Shown: one piece after another, positions 1 through 7,811 of the stretch
Numbering within the stretch: position 1 is the stretch's first letter
How the letters are laid out: the number at the start of each line of letters is the position of its first letter
Assembly (NCBI RefSeq): GCF_004295585.1
Contig: NZ_AP019400.1
Location: 4,376,001-4,440,000, forward strand
Direction: 5' to 3'
DNA: 64,000 bases
From: Cohnella abietis
Lineage (GTDB): Bacteria; Bacillota; Bacilli; Paenibacillales; Paenibacillaceae
Made by a program: the position numbers and the translations under genes
Notes under the pieces: generated by a model
Told to the model about the DNA's origin: nothing
Databases searched by the model: none
What the model saw: only the letters and a program-made list of their open reading frames with translations

Positions 1-506
1 CAGCGCTCTACTAACCAAATCGGATGGCTATATACAAGAGAAACTCGCTCAGCCTCGGGCATGCCCTCTGGTAATGGGCTATCAAATCCATCACGCAGTA
101 GCCCTCGTAGTACGCCATTCACAAGACCGCCAATTCCTGCATGACCACGCTTCTTAGCGATACGCACAGCTTCGTCCACTGCGGCATGAGCGGGCACGCG
201 GGAAAGCCATCTCAGCTGATAATAGCTCATACGCAACAGGCTTCGCACCCAAGGCTCAACCTTCCTCGGCCACCCTTTTACTCGACTAGCTAGATCATAA
301 TCTATCGTGTTCAGTCGTTGAATGGTTCCATAGACTAATTCAGTTGCAAGTGCTGCATCCGGTCGGGACAGTTCTGACGCTTGCAGCGCCTGATTCAGCT
401 CAAGACCACTGTATGCGCCCTTCATCTCAACGTTATGCAGCACACTCATAGCGACTTCTCTTGCCCCTTGCGGCTTGCCGCCGGGCAGGCGATTCGGTTT
501 ATTCAT
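1..506 (-). CDS. rsmB: 16S rRNA m5C967 methyltransferase RsmB (partial, N-terminal 168 codons)
   Basis: RsmB methylates cytosine 967 of 16S rRNA using SAM. Only the N-terminal part lies in the window; the catalytic Rossmann domain is beyond base 1. Translation from the ATG at 506 gives MNKPNRLPGGKPQGAREVA and then an all-helical NusB-like RNA-binding domain, including LVYGTIQRLNTIDYDL, SLLRMSYYQLRWL and AHAAVDEAVRIAKKRG, typical of RsmB/Sun proteins. The frame is open to the window edge. AAGGATG lies 7 bases before the ATG. In related genomes rsmB directly follows fmt; here a fmt terminator and more than 500 bp containing a dispersed repeat separate them, so rsmB probably has its own promoter. 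The identification is firm from the N-terminal domain and the gene order. Confidence 0.88.
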   Translation of the reverse strand, partial: MNKPNRLPGGKPQGAREVAMSVLHNVEMKGAYSGLELNQALQASELSRPDAALATELVYGTIQRLNTIDYDLASRVKGWPRKVEPWVRSLLRMSYYQLRWLSRVPAHAAVDEAVRIAKKRGHAGIGGLVNGVLRGLLRDGFDSPLPEGMPEAERVSLVYSHPIWLVER

Positions 507-1054
507 TATTCGCATCCTTATCTATAAAAAAGCTTATACTTTCTAGCAACAAAAACGACATGCGCTGCTGTGGTGCTGACGAAACTACGATGTTTTTCAT
601 TGCTTCTGAATGAGATGTTACTCAATTGCTCGTTACGGCTCCGATACTAAGATGTTTTGATCGTACTTCGTGCTTCGAGGTGGGCTTGAAGTCACATTAG
701 CGTTGTTATTCATCTCTTCTGCCAATTAGATGTCGAAGGCCTAATTGAGCTTCACCTTACAAACTCAGTAACTCTTATTTGATCAAAATCACTTGTTTTT
801 AAGATGTAACGAACGCCAGACACCTTATATCCAACAAAGTAGCACCATTCCGCCTAAATATCGCACAATAGCACCACTGAAGTTCGTTAGAAAAAATAAG
901 AAGTCAATTTATCCGTCTTAAGCTCGATAGGGTTCGTTAGCCAAAACACACACACTTCCCTCTTGTATGCGAAAAGCCTTAGGCAGTGATATGCAGTTCA
1001 ACTACTGGTCCCGATTCCTATTTCCTAACAACGGAGGTGGTTTTATACTTTCGT
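507..1054. other. Gene-poor spacer between fmt and rsmB
   Basis: About 550 bp without a credible gene on either strand. It holds dispersed element A copy 1 (757-971). At each end is a short TATACTTTC motif (531-539 and 1045-1053) that also recurs next to other minus-strand gene ends in this window. A promoter for rsmB must lie here, but no convincing -35/-10 pair was found. Confidence 0.6.
757..971. repeat. Dispersed element A, copy 1
   Basis: This ~215-bp intergenic sequence recurs at 31931-32149 and 47366-47585. Shared blocks include AGTAACTCTTATTTGATCAA, CTTATATCCA, GTTCGTTAG followed by an A-rich run, and GGGTTCGTTAGCCA with a following ACAC-rich stretch. Inner inverted repeats (GAACGCCAG at 811-819 against CTGAAGTTC at 877-885) and middle ones (ACTCTTATTT against AAATAAGAAGT) suggest a long nested hairpin. 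It has no coding potential. I recognise no named family. Confidence 0.75.
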
Positions 1055-1083
1055 ATAAAAAAGAGCCCGGGGTTACCCGAGCA
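1055..1083 (-). terminator. Rho-independent terminator of the fmt operon
   Basis: On the minus strand GCTCGGG-TAAC-CCCGGGC forms a GC-rich stem followed by TCTTTTTT. The loop contains the fmt stop codon, so the hairpin begins inside the last codons of fmt. Confidence 0.85.
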
Positions 1084-2026
1084 CCTTACCGGGAGTAAGC
1101 CGCGCGCCCTTGGCAAATTCTGCTGCCGCTAGCGCCTTCTTTCCGGCTGGCTGAACTTCTGTTAATACAATGCTGCCATCCCCCGTGCGGACACGAATGC
1201 CGACAGCGCCCAATTCAAGCACTGAGCCCGGCACTGCGGCCATCCAGTCAGGACTCAACTCGTTGTCTGAGGCTTGCGGTATGCGGCAGCCCCAAACCTT
1301 AAACACCTCGCCGTCTAAGTATGTGAATCCACCTGCCATTGGATTCAATCCTCTTACCCGATTAAACAGCTGGCGGGAGCTATGCTGCCAGTCCAGCTTC
1401 TCGTCCTCGCGGGATAGGTTCGGAGCATACGTCGCATCGGCATCGTTTTGCGGCGTTCGTGTAATCGAGCCTTCAGCAATACGCGGCAGCCACTCGATGA
1501 GTAGCTTAGACCCTGCATCGCTCAGCTTCTCAAATATGGAGCCTGCTGTATCCTCGTCGGTAATTGGCACCTCTACCTTAGAGATCATATCCCCGGTGTC
1601 CAAGCCCTCGGCCATGTACATTAAGGTCACGCCTGTCTCTGACTCACCATTAATGATGGATCGCTGAATAGGGGCTCCTCCACGATAACGTGGCAATAAC
1701 GAACCGTGCACATTAATACATCCTAAACGAGGCAGATCAAGGACAGACTTAGGCAGTATCTGTCCATAAGCAGCCGTAATGATGATATCAGGGGCAATCG
1801 CAGTAACCTCCGCAACGCCTTCCGGCGAGCGTAGCTTCTCTGGCTGCAATACGGTGAGCCCTCGCTCCAACGCATAAGCTTTTACAGGCGATGGAGTCAG
1901 CTCCCGCTTGCGTCCCTTTGGTCGATCCGGCTGCGTGACAACAGCTGCAATCTCATAGCCTTGATCAAGTAAAAGTGCTAAAGAAGAAACAGCGAATTGC
2001 GGTGTTCCCATAAACAAAATTTTCAT
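1073..2026 (-). CDS. fmt: Methionyl-tRNA formyltransferase
   Basis: Transfers the formyl group of 10-formyl-THF to Met-tRNA(fMet), producing the initiator tRNA. The 317-residue product has the usual length. It starts MKILFMGTPQFAVSSL and carries the catalytic motifs HGSLLPRYRGGAP (108-120) and GLDTGD (141-146), followed by the C-terminal tRNA-binding domain. An upstream in-frame start exists inside def, but the ATG at 2026 is preferred: it is preceded by GGAG and matches the family N-terminus. The def stop codon lies one base before this ATG, so translational coupling is likely. It is the last gene of coaBC-priA-def-fmt, followed directly by a terminator. Confidence 0.97.
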   Translation of the reverse strand: MKILFMGTPQFAVSSLALLLDQGYEIAAVVTQPDRPKGRKRELTPSPVKAYALERGLTVLQPEKLRSPEGVAEVTAIAPDIIITAAYGQILPKSVLDLPRLGCINVHGSLLPRYRGGAPIQRSIINGESETGVTLMYMAEGLDTGDMISKVEVPITDEDTAGSIFEKLSDAGSKLLIEWLPRIAEGSITRTPQNDADATYAPNLSREDEKLDWQHSSRQLFNRVRGLNPMAGGFTYLDGEVFKVWGCRIPQASDNELSPDWMAAVPGSVLELGAVGIRVRTGDGSIVLTEVQPAGKKALAAAEFAKGARLTPGKVLG

Positions 2027-2027
2027 G

Positions 2028-2528
2028 CTATTCTCCATCCTGCTCTTGCTCACCCGGCTCACTTGGCTTACGAGCTTCATAGACTGATTCCGCCGTATCA
2101 ATGAACAATACGCCGTTCAGATGATCAACCTCATGCTGAAACGCCCTGGACAGAAATTCCGAACCCTCATATTGTATCGGCTTACCGTTGCGATCCTGGC
2201 CCCGAATAACGATCCGGTTCGCACGTCGAACATCTCCTTGAAGCCCGGGAATGCTGAGACAGCCTTCCGGCCCTAGCTGTTCGCCTTCTGCAGAAATGAT
2301 CTCAGGATTAACCAACTCGATAAGCTCATGTTCATCCCCCACATCCACAACAATGACACGTTTCAATATTCCTACCTGAGGTGCAGCCAACCCGACTCCG
2401 TCGGCATCATACATTGTATCTGCCATGTCGTCTAGCAATTTGTGCAGGTTTGAATTGAACTTGGTCACTTCCTGCGCCCTCTCCCGAAGCACAGCATCAG
2501 GGTGTTTCACGATTAATCGAATTGACAT
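2028..2528 (-). CDS. def: Peptide deformylase
   Basis: Removes the N-formyl group from nascent proteins, the functional partner of Fmt next door. All three metalloenzyme motifs are present in the 166-residue protein: GVGLAAPQ (44-51), EGCLS (88-92, metal-ligand Cys90) and QHEVDH (131-136, two metal-ligand His and catalytic Glu133). It lies 20 bases after priA and ends one base before fmt. The short C-terminus and motif spacing fit a type I deformylase. A second deformylase elsewhere in the genome is common in this group and cannot be excluded. Confidence 0.97.
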   Translation of the reverse strand: MSIRLIVKHPDAVLRERAQEVTKFNSNLHKLLDDMADTMYDADGVGLAAPQVGILKRVIVVDVGDEHELIELVNPEIISAEGEQLGPEGCLSIPGLQGDVRRANRIVIRGQDRNGKPIQYEGSEFLSRAFQHEVDHLNGVLFIDTAESVYEARKPSEPGEQEQDGE

Positions 2529-2548
2529 AACGGCATCCTTCCTTTTCG

Positions 2549-5044
2549 CTAAAGCATCATCTGCGGATCCACATCGACGCTAATTTGCACGCCGTTGCGC
2601 TTAACCGCATCCCCCATCTCCTCAAGCACCTGTGCAGTCACAAGGCTTGCGTCAACGTCTCCCCGATATTTTACCATACATTGAAAACGGTAGCGATCCT
2701 TCAATCGAGCAATTGGCGAAGAAACTGGACCTAATACCTCCAGCGCCGTTCCGCCACCATGATCAAAATCCCTCCGAACACCCAATGCCGCTGATTTTTC
2801 TCGCATACCTGTGGCAAATCTTTCCCCAGTGGAAAGCAGCATTGGGACCGATTCATGAGAAAAGGTCACAGACAGGAGCCGGCTATATGGTGGATAACCA
2901 AGCTGTCTACGTAAAGTCAGCGCCCTCTCCACGAAGCCTTTATAGTCATGGCCTTGGACAGAGGTAATTGATTCATGCTCGGGATCATAGGTTTGAATAA
3001 TAACCTCCCCCGGTAGTTCATGGCGTCCAGCTCTCCCTGCAACCTGTGTCAACAGCTGAAATGTTCGCTCTGAGGCTCGAAAATCTGGCAATCTGAGAGC
3101 AGAGTCTGCCGCAAGAACGCCAACTAAAGTTACAAAAGGAAAATCTAACCCTTTGGCTACCATCTGAGTTCCAAGTAATAGATCCGCTCTTCGCTCCCGG
3201 AATTCCGTGAGCCATTTTTCGTGAGAGCCCTTTTCCGTCGTTGTGTCCACATCCATTCGGATGACCCGAATACCGGGAAAGGTTTCTGCCAGCGACTCCT
3301 CTACCTTTTGTGTGCCCGTCCCAAAAAAACGGATATGCGGACTTTCACAGCTTGGACAGGTTTTCGGCTCCGATTCTGAATAGCCGCAATAATGGCAACG
3401 GAGATTTTGCGATCCCTTATGATGTGTAAGTGATATCTCACAATGCGGACAAGCTGCAGTATAGCCACAAGAGCGGCACATAACGAACGTTGCATACCCT
3501 CGGCGGTTGAGCAACAGAACGATCTGCTCATTCTTAGCCAGACGATCTCTAATGGCATCTGCCAAAGATCTACTGAACATTGCCCGGTTACCAAGCCTGA
3601 GCTCCTCACGCATATCAACAATTTCAACACCCGGCAATGGCCGATTCGCCACCCTCTCCGGTAGTTCGATATACTTCATTTGAACATTGTCCGTGTCATG
3701 CCTGCGATGAACTGCTGCTTCGTAAGTTTCGAGTGCAGGAGTTGCAGAGCCAAGTACAACTACTGCTCCATGAAGACGCGCTCGCTCTACCGCAACATCT
3801 CGAGCATGATATTTCGGGCTCTCTTCCTGTTTATAAGAAGTTTCGTGCTCTTCATCAATTACGATAAGTCCAATGCTAGCGAATGGTGCAAAAATAGCAG
3901 AACGAGCCCCAACAGCTACCTGTGCTCGACCCTCCCTTATTTTACGCCATTCATCGTAACGCTCTCCCTGGGATAAGCGACTATGCAGAACAGCTACTCG
4001 TGCTCCGAATCGACTTTTGAAGCGCTCGACCATTTGTGGCGTAAGGGCGATTTCTGGTACAAGCACAATCGCTTCTCTGCCCATCTCAAGACATCGCTGA
4101 ATAGCTTGTAAATACACTTCTGTTTTACCGCTTCCCGTAACGCCGTGCAGAAGAAAGGTCTCATGGATATTGTCATCTAATGCCTTCTGGATCGGGGCCA
4201 ATACACTAGCCTGAGCAGGCGTCAATGTCATTGGCGAGGAAGCAGGAAATTCCCGACCGGCATAAGGATCTCGATCCTCAGTAATCGCCTGTATAGAAAT
4301 CCATCCACGATCTTCCAAAGCACGTATCGTCGACGTTGTTGTTGCTACTTCCTCTGCAAGCTTAATTACCGTGACAGGTTCATTATTCTCCGCCAAGTAA
4401 CGCAGCACTTCCTTTTGCTTGTGCGCTCTCGCCGGAAGCTCTTCACTTGCCTGCCATAAAGTCGGTGAATCCGAGGGAAAAACCGTTAGAACGGTTTTGA
4501 CTGACAATTGGTCTTCCACTCGTTGACGCTCCTCGAGCTTCCCTTGACGAAGCCACCGCTTAAGCAGCTGCCCCTGCTCAGGATACTGCTGCAGCAAGCT
4601 AGTAAGTTTCAAAGGCTTCCCTTTCTTGAGCGCAAGCAAAAGACCGCCACTTTGTGCGGTCTCTTCCTCAGACCATTGTGCGCCGGAGGCAGCAAAAACA
4701 TATTTCTCCGAGCGCCCTTTAAGCGCCGCCGGTAACATAGCCTGTAAGGCAATTGTTAGTGGACATAACCATCTCTTACTAATCCACACTCCAAGCTCCA
4801 CTAGCTCAGGAGAAAGCGGTGGAATAGCGTCTAACAAATCCTCTATCGGCTTCAGCTTCGCATATTCAACCTCAGCATCTGCCGCAAAACCCGTAACAAT
4901 GCCTTGAAGCTTGCGGGGTCCGAACGGAACAGCTACCCGACTTCCGATTTCTACCCACCCTGTTAGCCTGTCTGGAATTAAGTAATCAAAAGTACGATCC
5001 GTATCACGGCTCGGAACGTCCACGATAACCCGAGCAACCGTCAT
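2549..5044 (-). CDS. priA: Primosomal replication restart helicase PriA
   Basis: A 3'-5' helicase that loads the replisome at stalled forks. The 831-residue product has the N-terminal DNA-binding domain (about 1-110), a winged-helix segment, Walker A GVTGSGKT (301-308), the DEEH box (397-400), a cysteine-rich zinc-binding region (CRSCG, CPHC, CHYCG, CPSC) and the C-terminal helicase half. The ATG at 5044 overlaps the coaBC stop as ATGA, and the MTVARVIVDVP start matches family members; an in-frame start 66 bases upstream inside coaBC is unlikely. It is central in the coaBC-priA-def-fmt operon. Confidence 0.97.
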   Translation of the reverse strand: MTVARVIVDVPSRDTDRTFDYLIPDRLTGWVEIGSRVAVPFGPRKLQGIVTGFAADAEVEYAKLKPIEDLLDAIPPLSPELVELGVWISKRWLCPLTIALQAMLPAALKGRSEKYVFAASGAQWSEEETAQSGGLLLALKKGKPLKLTSLLQQYPEQGQLLKRWLRQGKLEERQRVEDQLSVKTVLTVFPSDSPTLWQASEELPARAHKQKEVLRYLAENNEPVTVIKLAEEVATTTSTIRALEDRGWISIQAITEDRDPYAGREFPASSPMTLTPAQASVLAPIQKALDDNIHETFLLHGVTGSGKTEVYLQAIQRCLEMGREAIVLVPEIALTPQMVERFKSRFGARVAVLHSRLSQGERYDEWRKIREGRAQVAVGARSAIFAPFASIGLIVIDEEHETSYKQEESPKYHARDVAVERARLHGAVVVLGSATPALETYEAAVHRRHDTDNVQMKYIELPERVANRPLPGVEIVDMREELRLGNRAMFSRSLADAIRDRLAKNEQIVLLLNRRGYATFVMCRSCGYTAACPHCEISLTHHKGSQNLRCHYCGYSESEPKTCPSCESPHIRFFGTGTQKVEESLAETFPGIRVIRMDVDTTTEKGSHEKWLTEFRERRADLLLGTQMVAKGLDFPFVTLVGVLAADSALRLPDFRASERTFQLLTQVAGRAGRHELPGEVIIQTYDPEHESITSVQGHDYKGFVERALTLRRQLGYPPYSRLLSVTFSHESVPMLLSTGERFATGMREKSAALGVRRDFDHGGGTALEVLGPVSSPIARLKDRYRFQCMVKYRGDVDASLVTAQVLEEMGDAVKRNGVQISVDVDPQMML

Positions 5045-6300
5045 CCTTTCGTTCCTTTCTCGTCTCCCTGATCGTTCAGGCGATTCATTCTCGCTTGTGC
5101 GATATCCCAAAGCCGCTCTGCGACAGCCTTCTTAGTCATCTGCGGAATATGCTCAACAAGCCCCTCAGATGCGTAGACACTGACGATATTCGTCTCTGTT
5201 CCGAAGCCCGCACCCGCTGCTGCTACATTATTAGCTACAATAAGATCACATTTCTTGCGATTTAATTTATCTAAAGCGTGCTTCTCCACGTCCATGGTTT
5301 CCGCGGCAAATCCGATGACGAACAGCTTGTCCGCATCTAGCTGATCAGCATTCCAATCCCCAACCGCCTGCAAAATATCAGGATTTCGAGTAAGCTCTAG
5401 CGTTAACGCTTCAGAAGTTTTCTTCATTTTATGCTCTTCCTGATGTAAGGGGCGATAGTCGGCAACTGCCGCAGCTTTAACGATGACATCTGTATTCGGA
5501 AGATTCGACATAACGGCATCGTACATCTGCAGCGCAGAATCAACCCTAACAATACGCATTCCGTTAGGGGCTGCCGCGTCTGTCCTTCCGCATATGAGCG
5601 TCACTTCTGCTCCACGATTTCTAGCCGCTTCGGCGATAGCAAACCCCATTTTTCCAGACGAGTCATTCGTAATGTAACGAACGGGATCGATTCTTTCGAT
5701 CGTCCCTCCTGCAGTTACGAGCACTCGTTTCCCTTGCAAGGGCTTGGGTCCTACTAGCATGTTAACGATAGCACCGACTATTTCATCCGGTTCAGCAAGA
5801 CGTCCCTTACCTACGTAACCGCAGGCTAATTGACCCGTCCCTGGTTCCACGAAAGTAACTCCGCGCGAGGCAAGCTTGTTGACATTATCAATTACTGCAG
5901 GGTGCTCCCACATATGAACATTCATGGCTGGTGCAATTAAGAGCGGCGCTGTCGTAGCTAGCAAAGTCGTACTAAGCATATCATCGGCTAAACCGTTAGC
6001 CAGCTTAGATAAAATATTCGCCGTAGCAGGAGCTATAACCGCTAAATCTGCTGCATCCGCCAAATCAATATGCTGGACACCCGCAGCATCACGCTCATCA
6101 AACACATCCGTTGCCACAGGATGGCGAGTAAGTATTTGCAGCGTTAGCGGAGTAATAAATTTCGTCGCTCCTTCGGTCATAATAACCTTGACAGAAGCAC
6201 CTAAGCTAACTAAACGACTGCATAGTGTAGCTGCCTTATAAGCAGCAATCCCACCCGTTATACCTAGCAAAATTGTCTTCCCTGTGAGCGGCTTGTCCAT
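5041..6300 (-). CDS. coaBC: Bifunctional phosphopantothenoylcysteine decarboxylase/synthetase
   Basis: Carries out two steps of coenzyme A synthesis: CTP-dependent joining of 4'-phosphopantothenate to cysteine (CoaB) and FMN-dependent decarboxylation (CoaC). The 419 residues comprise an N-terminal flavoprotein domain with GITGGIAAYKA (13-23), catalytic His77, PAMN (124-127) and the Cys160 loop LACGYVGKGRL. The C-terminal CoaB domain has GGTIERIDPVRYITN and VIVKAAAVADYRP. AGGAGGGG precedes the ATG. Because rpoZ upstream ends at a terminator, transcription of coaBC-priA-def-fmt probably starts in the 130-bp gap occupied by element B copy 1. Confidence 0.96.
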   Translation of the reverse strand: MDKPLTGKTILLGITGGIAAYKAATLCSRLVSLGASVKVIMTEGATKFITPLTLQILTRHPVATDVFDERDAAGVQHIDLADAADLAVIAPATANILSKLANGLADDMLSTTLLATTAPLLIAPAMNVHMWEHPAVIDNVNKLASRGVTFVEPGTGQLACGYVGKGRLAEPDEIVGAIVNMLVGPKPLQGKRVLVTAGGTIERIDPVRYITNDSSGKMGFAIAEAARNRGAEVTLICGRTDAAAPNGMRIVRVDSALQMYDAVMSNLPNTDVIVKAAAVADYRPLHQEEHKMKKTSEALTLELTRNPDILQAVGDWNADQLDADKLFVIGFAAETMDVEKHALDKLNRKKCDLIVANNVAAAGAGFGTETNIVSVYASEGLVEHIPQMTKKAVAERLWDIAQARMNRLNDQGDEKGTKG

Positions 6301-6330
6301 GCTTTCCCCTCCTACAAATATAACCGCTAC

Positions 6331-6430
6331 AAGTAAAACGGCTTCGCCGTCCTTGGGACGGCAGTATACGTTTGTATCGAGCGATTAGATGAGTATACGG
6401 TACCAAAAAACTTATACTTTCTAATAGTCG
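6331..6430. repeat. Dispersed two-hairpin element B, copy 1
   Basis: Between coaBC and the rpoZ terminator. It shares its layout with 11120-11216: AAACGGCT...CG, a short variable hairpin, GTATCGAGCGATTAGATGAG, TATA, then TATACTTTCTAATAG. The second hairpin pairs CGATTAG (6382-6388) with CTAATAG (6421-6427). In copy 2 the same positions read CGATCAG and CTGATCG, an apparent compensatory change. Confidence 0.6.
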
Positions 6431-6454
6431 AAAAAAAACAACCGCAGGGGTTGT
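6431..6454 (-). terminator. Terminator of remA-gmk-rpoZ
   Basis: On the minus strand ACAACC-CCTGC-GGTTGT is followed by a run of eight T. It lies 38 bases after the rpoZ stop. Confidence 0.85.
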
Positions 6455-6491
6455 CCTTCCTTCGAGCTTATCTAATTCACGCATTCTAGAT

Positions 6492-6710
6492 TTAGTCTCT
6501 ATTCAACGTGTTTGTCTTCAGATGCTCAACTTTAATGGCTTCGTGGTAAATTTCTTCCAACGCGACGCCAACGTATTTGTGCGACTTAGGAGCACCTAGA
6601 TTACACATTACACCTTCACGCAATTCACGCGCTCTCTTGGAAGCAGCAACAACTAACGTGTACTTGCTGTCTACCTTCTTAACTAATTCATCAATAGATG
6701 GATATAACAT
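6492..6710 (-). CDS. rpoZ: RNA polymerase omega subunit
   Basis: A small core RNA polymerase subunit that helps beta-prime assemble. The 72 residues begin MLYPSIDELVKKVDSKYTLVVAASKRARELREG, including the conserved K-Y-x-L-V-x-x-A-(S/A)-x-R-A-R motif of omega. The position between gmk and coaBC is the canonical Firmicute location. It lies 18 bases downstream of gmk and is followed by a strong terminator. Confidence 0.96.
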   Translation of the reverse strand: MLYPSIDELVKKVDSKYTLVVAASKRARELREGVMCNLGAPKSHKYVGVALEEIYHEAIKVEHLKTNTLNRD

Positions 6711-6728
6711 ATTTGATTTTCACCTCTT

Positions 6729-7355
6729 TCAGACGTTGTCGGCGGCATTAACAGCTTCAAGCTGCGGGAAAAGCTCTCCTAGAAATCTTTCCCGTTTGCA
6801 ATGCTCTGCCGTAATTATGGAGCTAATTCGGTCACACGCCTGATCAATCTCATCGTTGACGACTGCGTAATCGTAATGGTGCAGCAAATTCATCTCTTCA
6901 ACAGCTACCGATAGCCGATTGTCGATAGTTGCCTGGGATTCCGTGCCTCTTCCTACGATTCTCTGCTTCAATTCATTCAAAGAGGGAGGCATTAGGAAAA
7001 TAAACACGCCCCCGGAGAACTTCTCCCTTACCTTCAATGCTCCTTGAACTTCAATCTCAAGAATAATATCTTTACCTTCAGATAATGTCTTCTCTACAAA
7101 ATCACGGGGCGTCCCATAATAGTTGCCTACATACTCCGCATGTTCCAGAAGAGCGTCTGTTTCTATCATATGATGAAACTGCTCCCGTGATCTAAAGAAA
7201 TAGTTAACCCCGTCCTGCTCACCTTCCCTAGGTGACCGGGTAGTAGCAGATACGGAATAAATTAATTGCGGAAGCTTGCGGCGCAATGCTGCACACACCG
7301 TTCCTTTGCCAACTCCGGAAGGACCGGATAGTACGAATAATATGCCTCTGCTCAT
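6729..7355 (-). CDS. gmk: Guanylate kinase
   Basis: Phosphorylates GMP to GDP. The 208-residue product starts MSRGILFVLSGPSGVGKGTV with a P-loop GPSGVGKG at 11-18, followed by the GMP-binding region (SVSATTRSPREGEQDGVNYFF) and the lid/adenylate region (RIVGRGTESQATIDNR). The reading frame extends a further 141 bases upstream through remA, but GGGAGA six bases before the ATG at 7355, and family length, fix the start. It sits 13 bases after remA. Confidence 0.97.
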   Translation of the reverse strand: MSRGILFVLSGPSGVGKGTVCAALRRKLPQLIYSVSATTRSPREGEQDGVNYFFRSREQFHHMIETDALLEHAEYVGNYYGTPRDFVEKTLSEGKDIILEIEVQGALKVREKFSGGVFIFLMPPSLNELKQRIVGRGTESQATIDNRLSVAVEEMNLLHHYDYAVVNDEIDQACDRISSIITAEHCKRERFLGELFPQLEAVNAADNV

Positions 7356-7368
7356 GGTGCTCTCCCAT

Positions 7369-7629
7369 TCATTCATCGTGTTCGTCGTCTTTGGTAGACA
7401 ACCGGTGAGCAACCGTCTCCGGTTGAACAGCCGACAAGATAACGTGATCGCTGTCAGTAATAATAACAGCTCGGGTACGGCGGCCATAAGTGGCATCGAT
7501 TAACATATGCCGATCCCGTGCTTCTTGAATAATCCGTTTAATCGGCGCCGACTCTGGGCTGACGATAGAAATAATCCGATTAGCTGAAACGATATTGCCG
7601 AATCCGATATTAATCAGCTTGATCGCCAT
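7369..7629 (-). CDS. remA: Biofilm matrix regulator RemA (DUF370)
   Basis: A DNA-binding activator of extracellular matrix and osmoprotection genes in B. subtilis; it forms ring-shaped oligomers. The 86-residue product, MAIKLINIGFGNIVSANRI..., contains the near-invariant IVSPESAPIKRIIQEARDR and DATYGRRTRAVIITDSDHV. GGAGGG precedes the ATG at 7629. The position immediately upstream of gmk is conserved. In most relatives yicC lies just upstream; here it is replaced by a yitJ-type gene, so remA may use a promoter in the 180-bp gap 7630-7811. Confidence 0.96.
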   Translation of the reverse strand: MAIKLINIGFGNIVSANRIISIVSPESAPIKRIIQEARDRHMLIDATYGRRTRAVIITDSDHVILSAVQPETVAHRLSTKDDEHDE

Positions 7630-7811
7630 AGTTAGCACTTTCCCTCCGGTCATTCCTACCAAACAGATAAGGGGAACCGAACTACGCTTCCATTGTTGCC
7701 GAAAGCTGTCCACCGCATACTGTAGGCTTGAAAATGCCTATTTTCATCTTATATTGATTTCTTGCTTCATTGTACTTCAAATCCCCAAGGTGGACAAGAG
7801 GATGAGACAGG

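Noticed and set aside
5924..6241. 105-codon + strand frame within coaBC
   Set aside because: A shadow of the coaBC coding region with low-complexity Ala/Ser composition, as seen for antisense frames.
6729..7496. Longer gmk frame (255 codons)
   Set aside because: The extension overlaps remA in another frame; the ribosome site and family length put the start at 7355.
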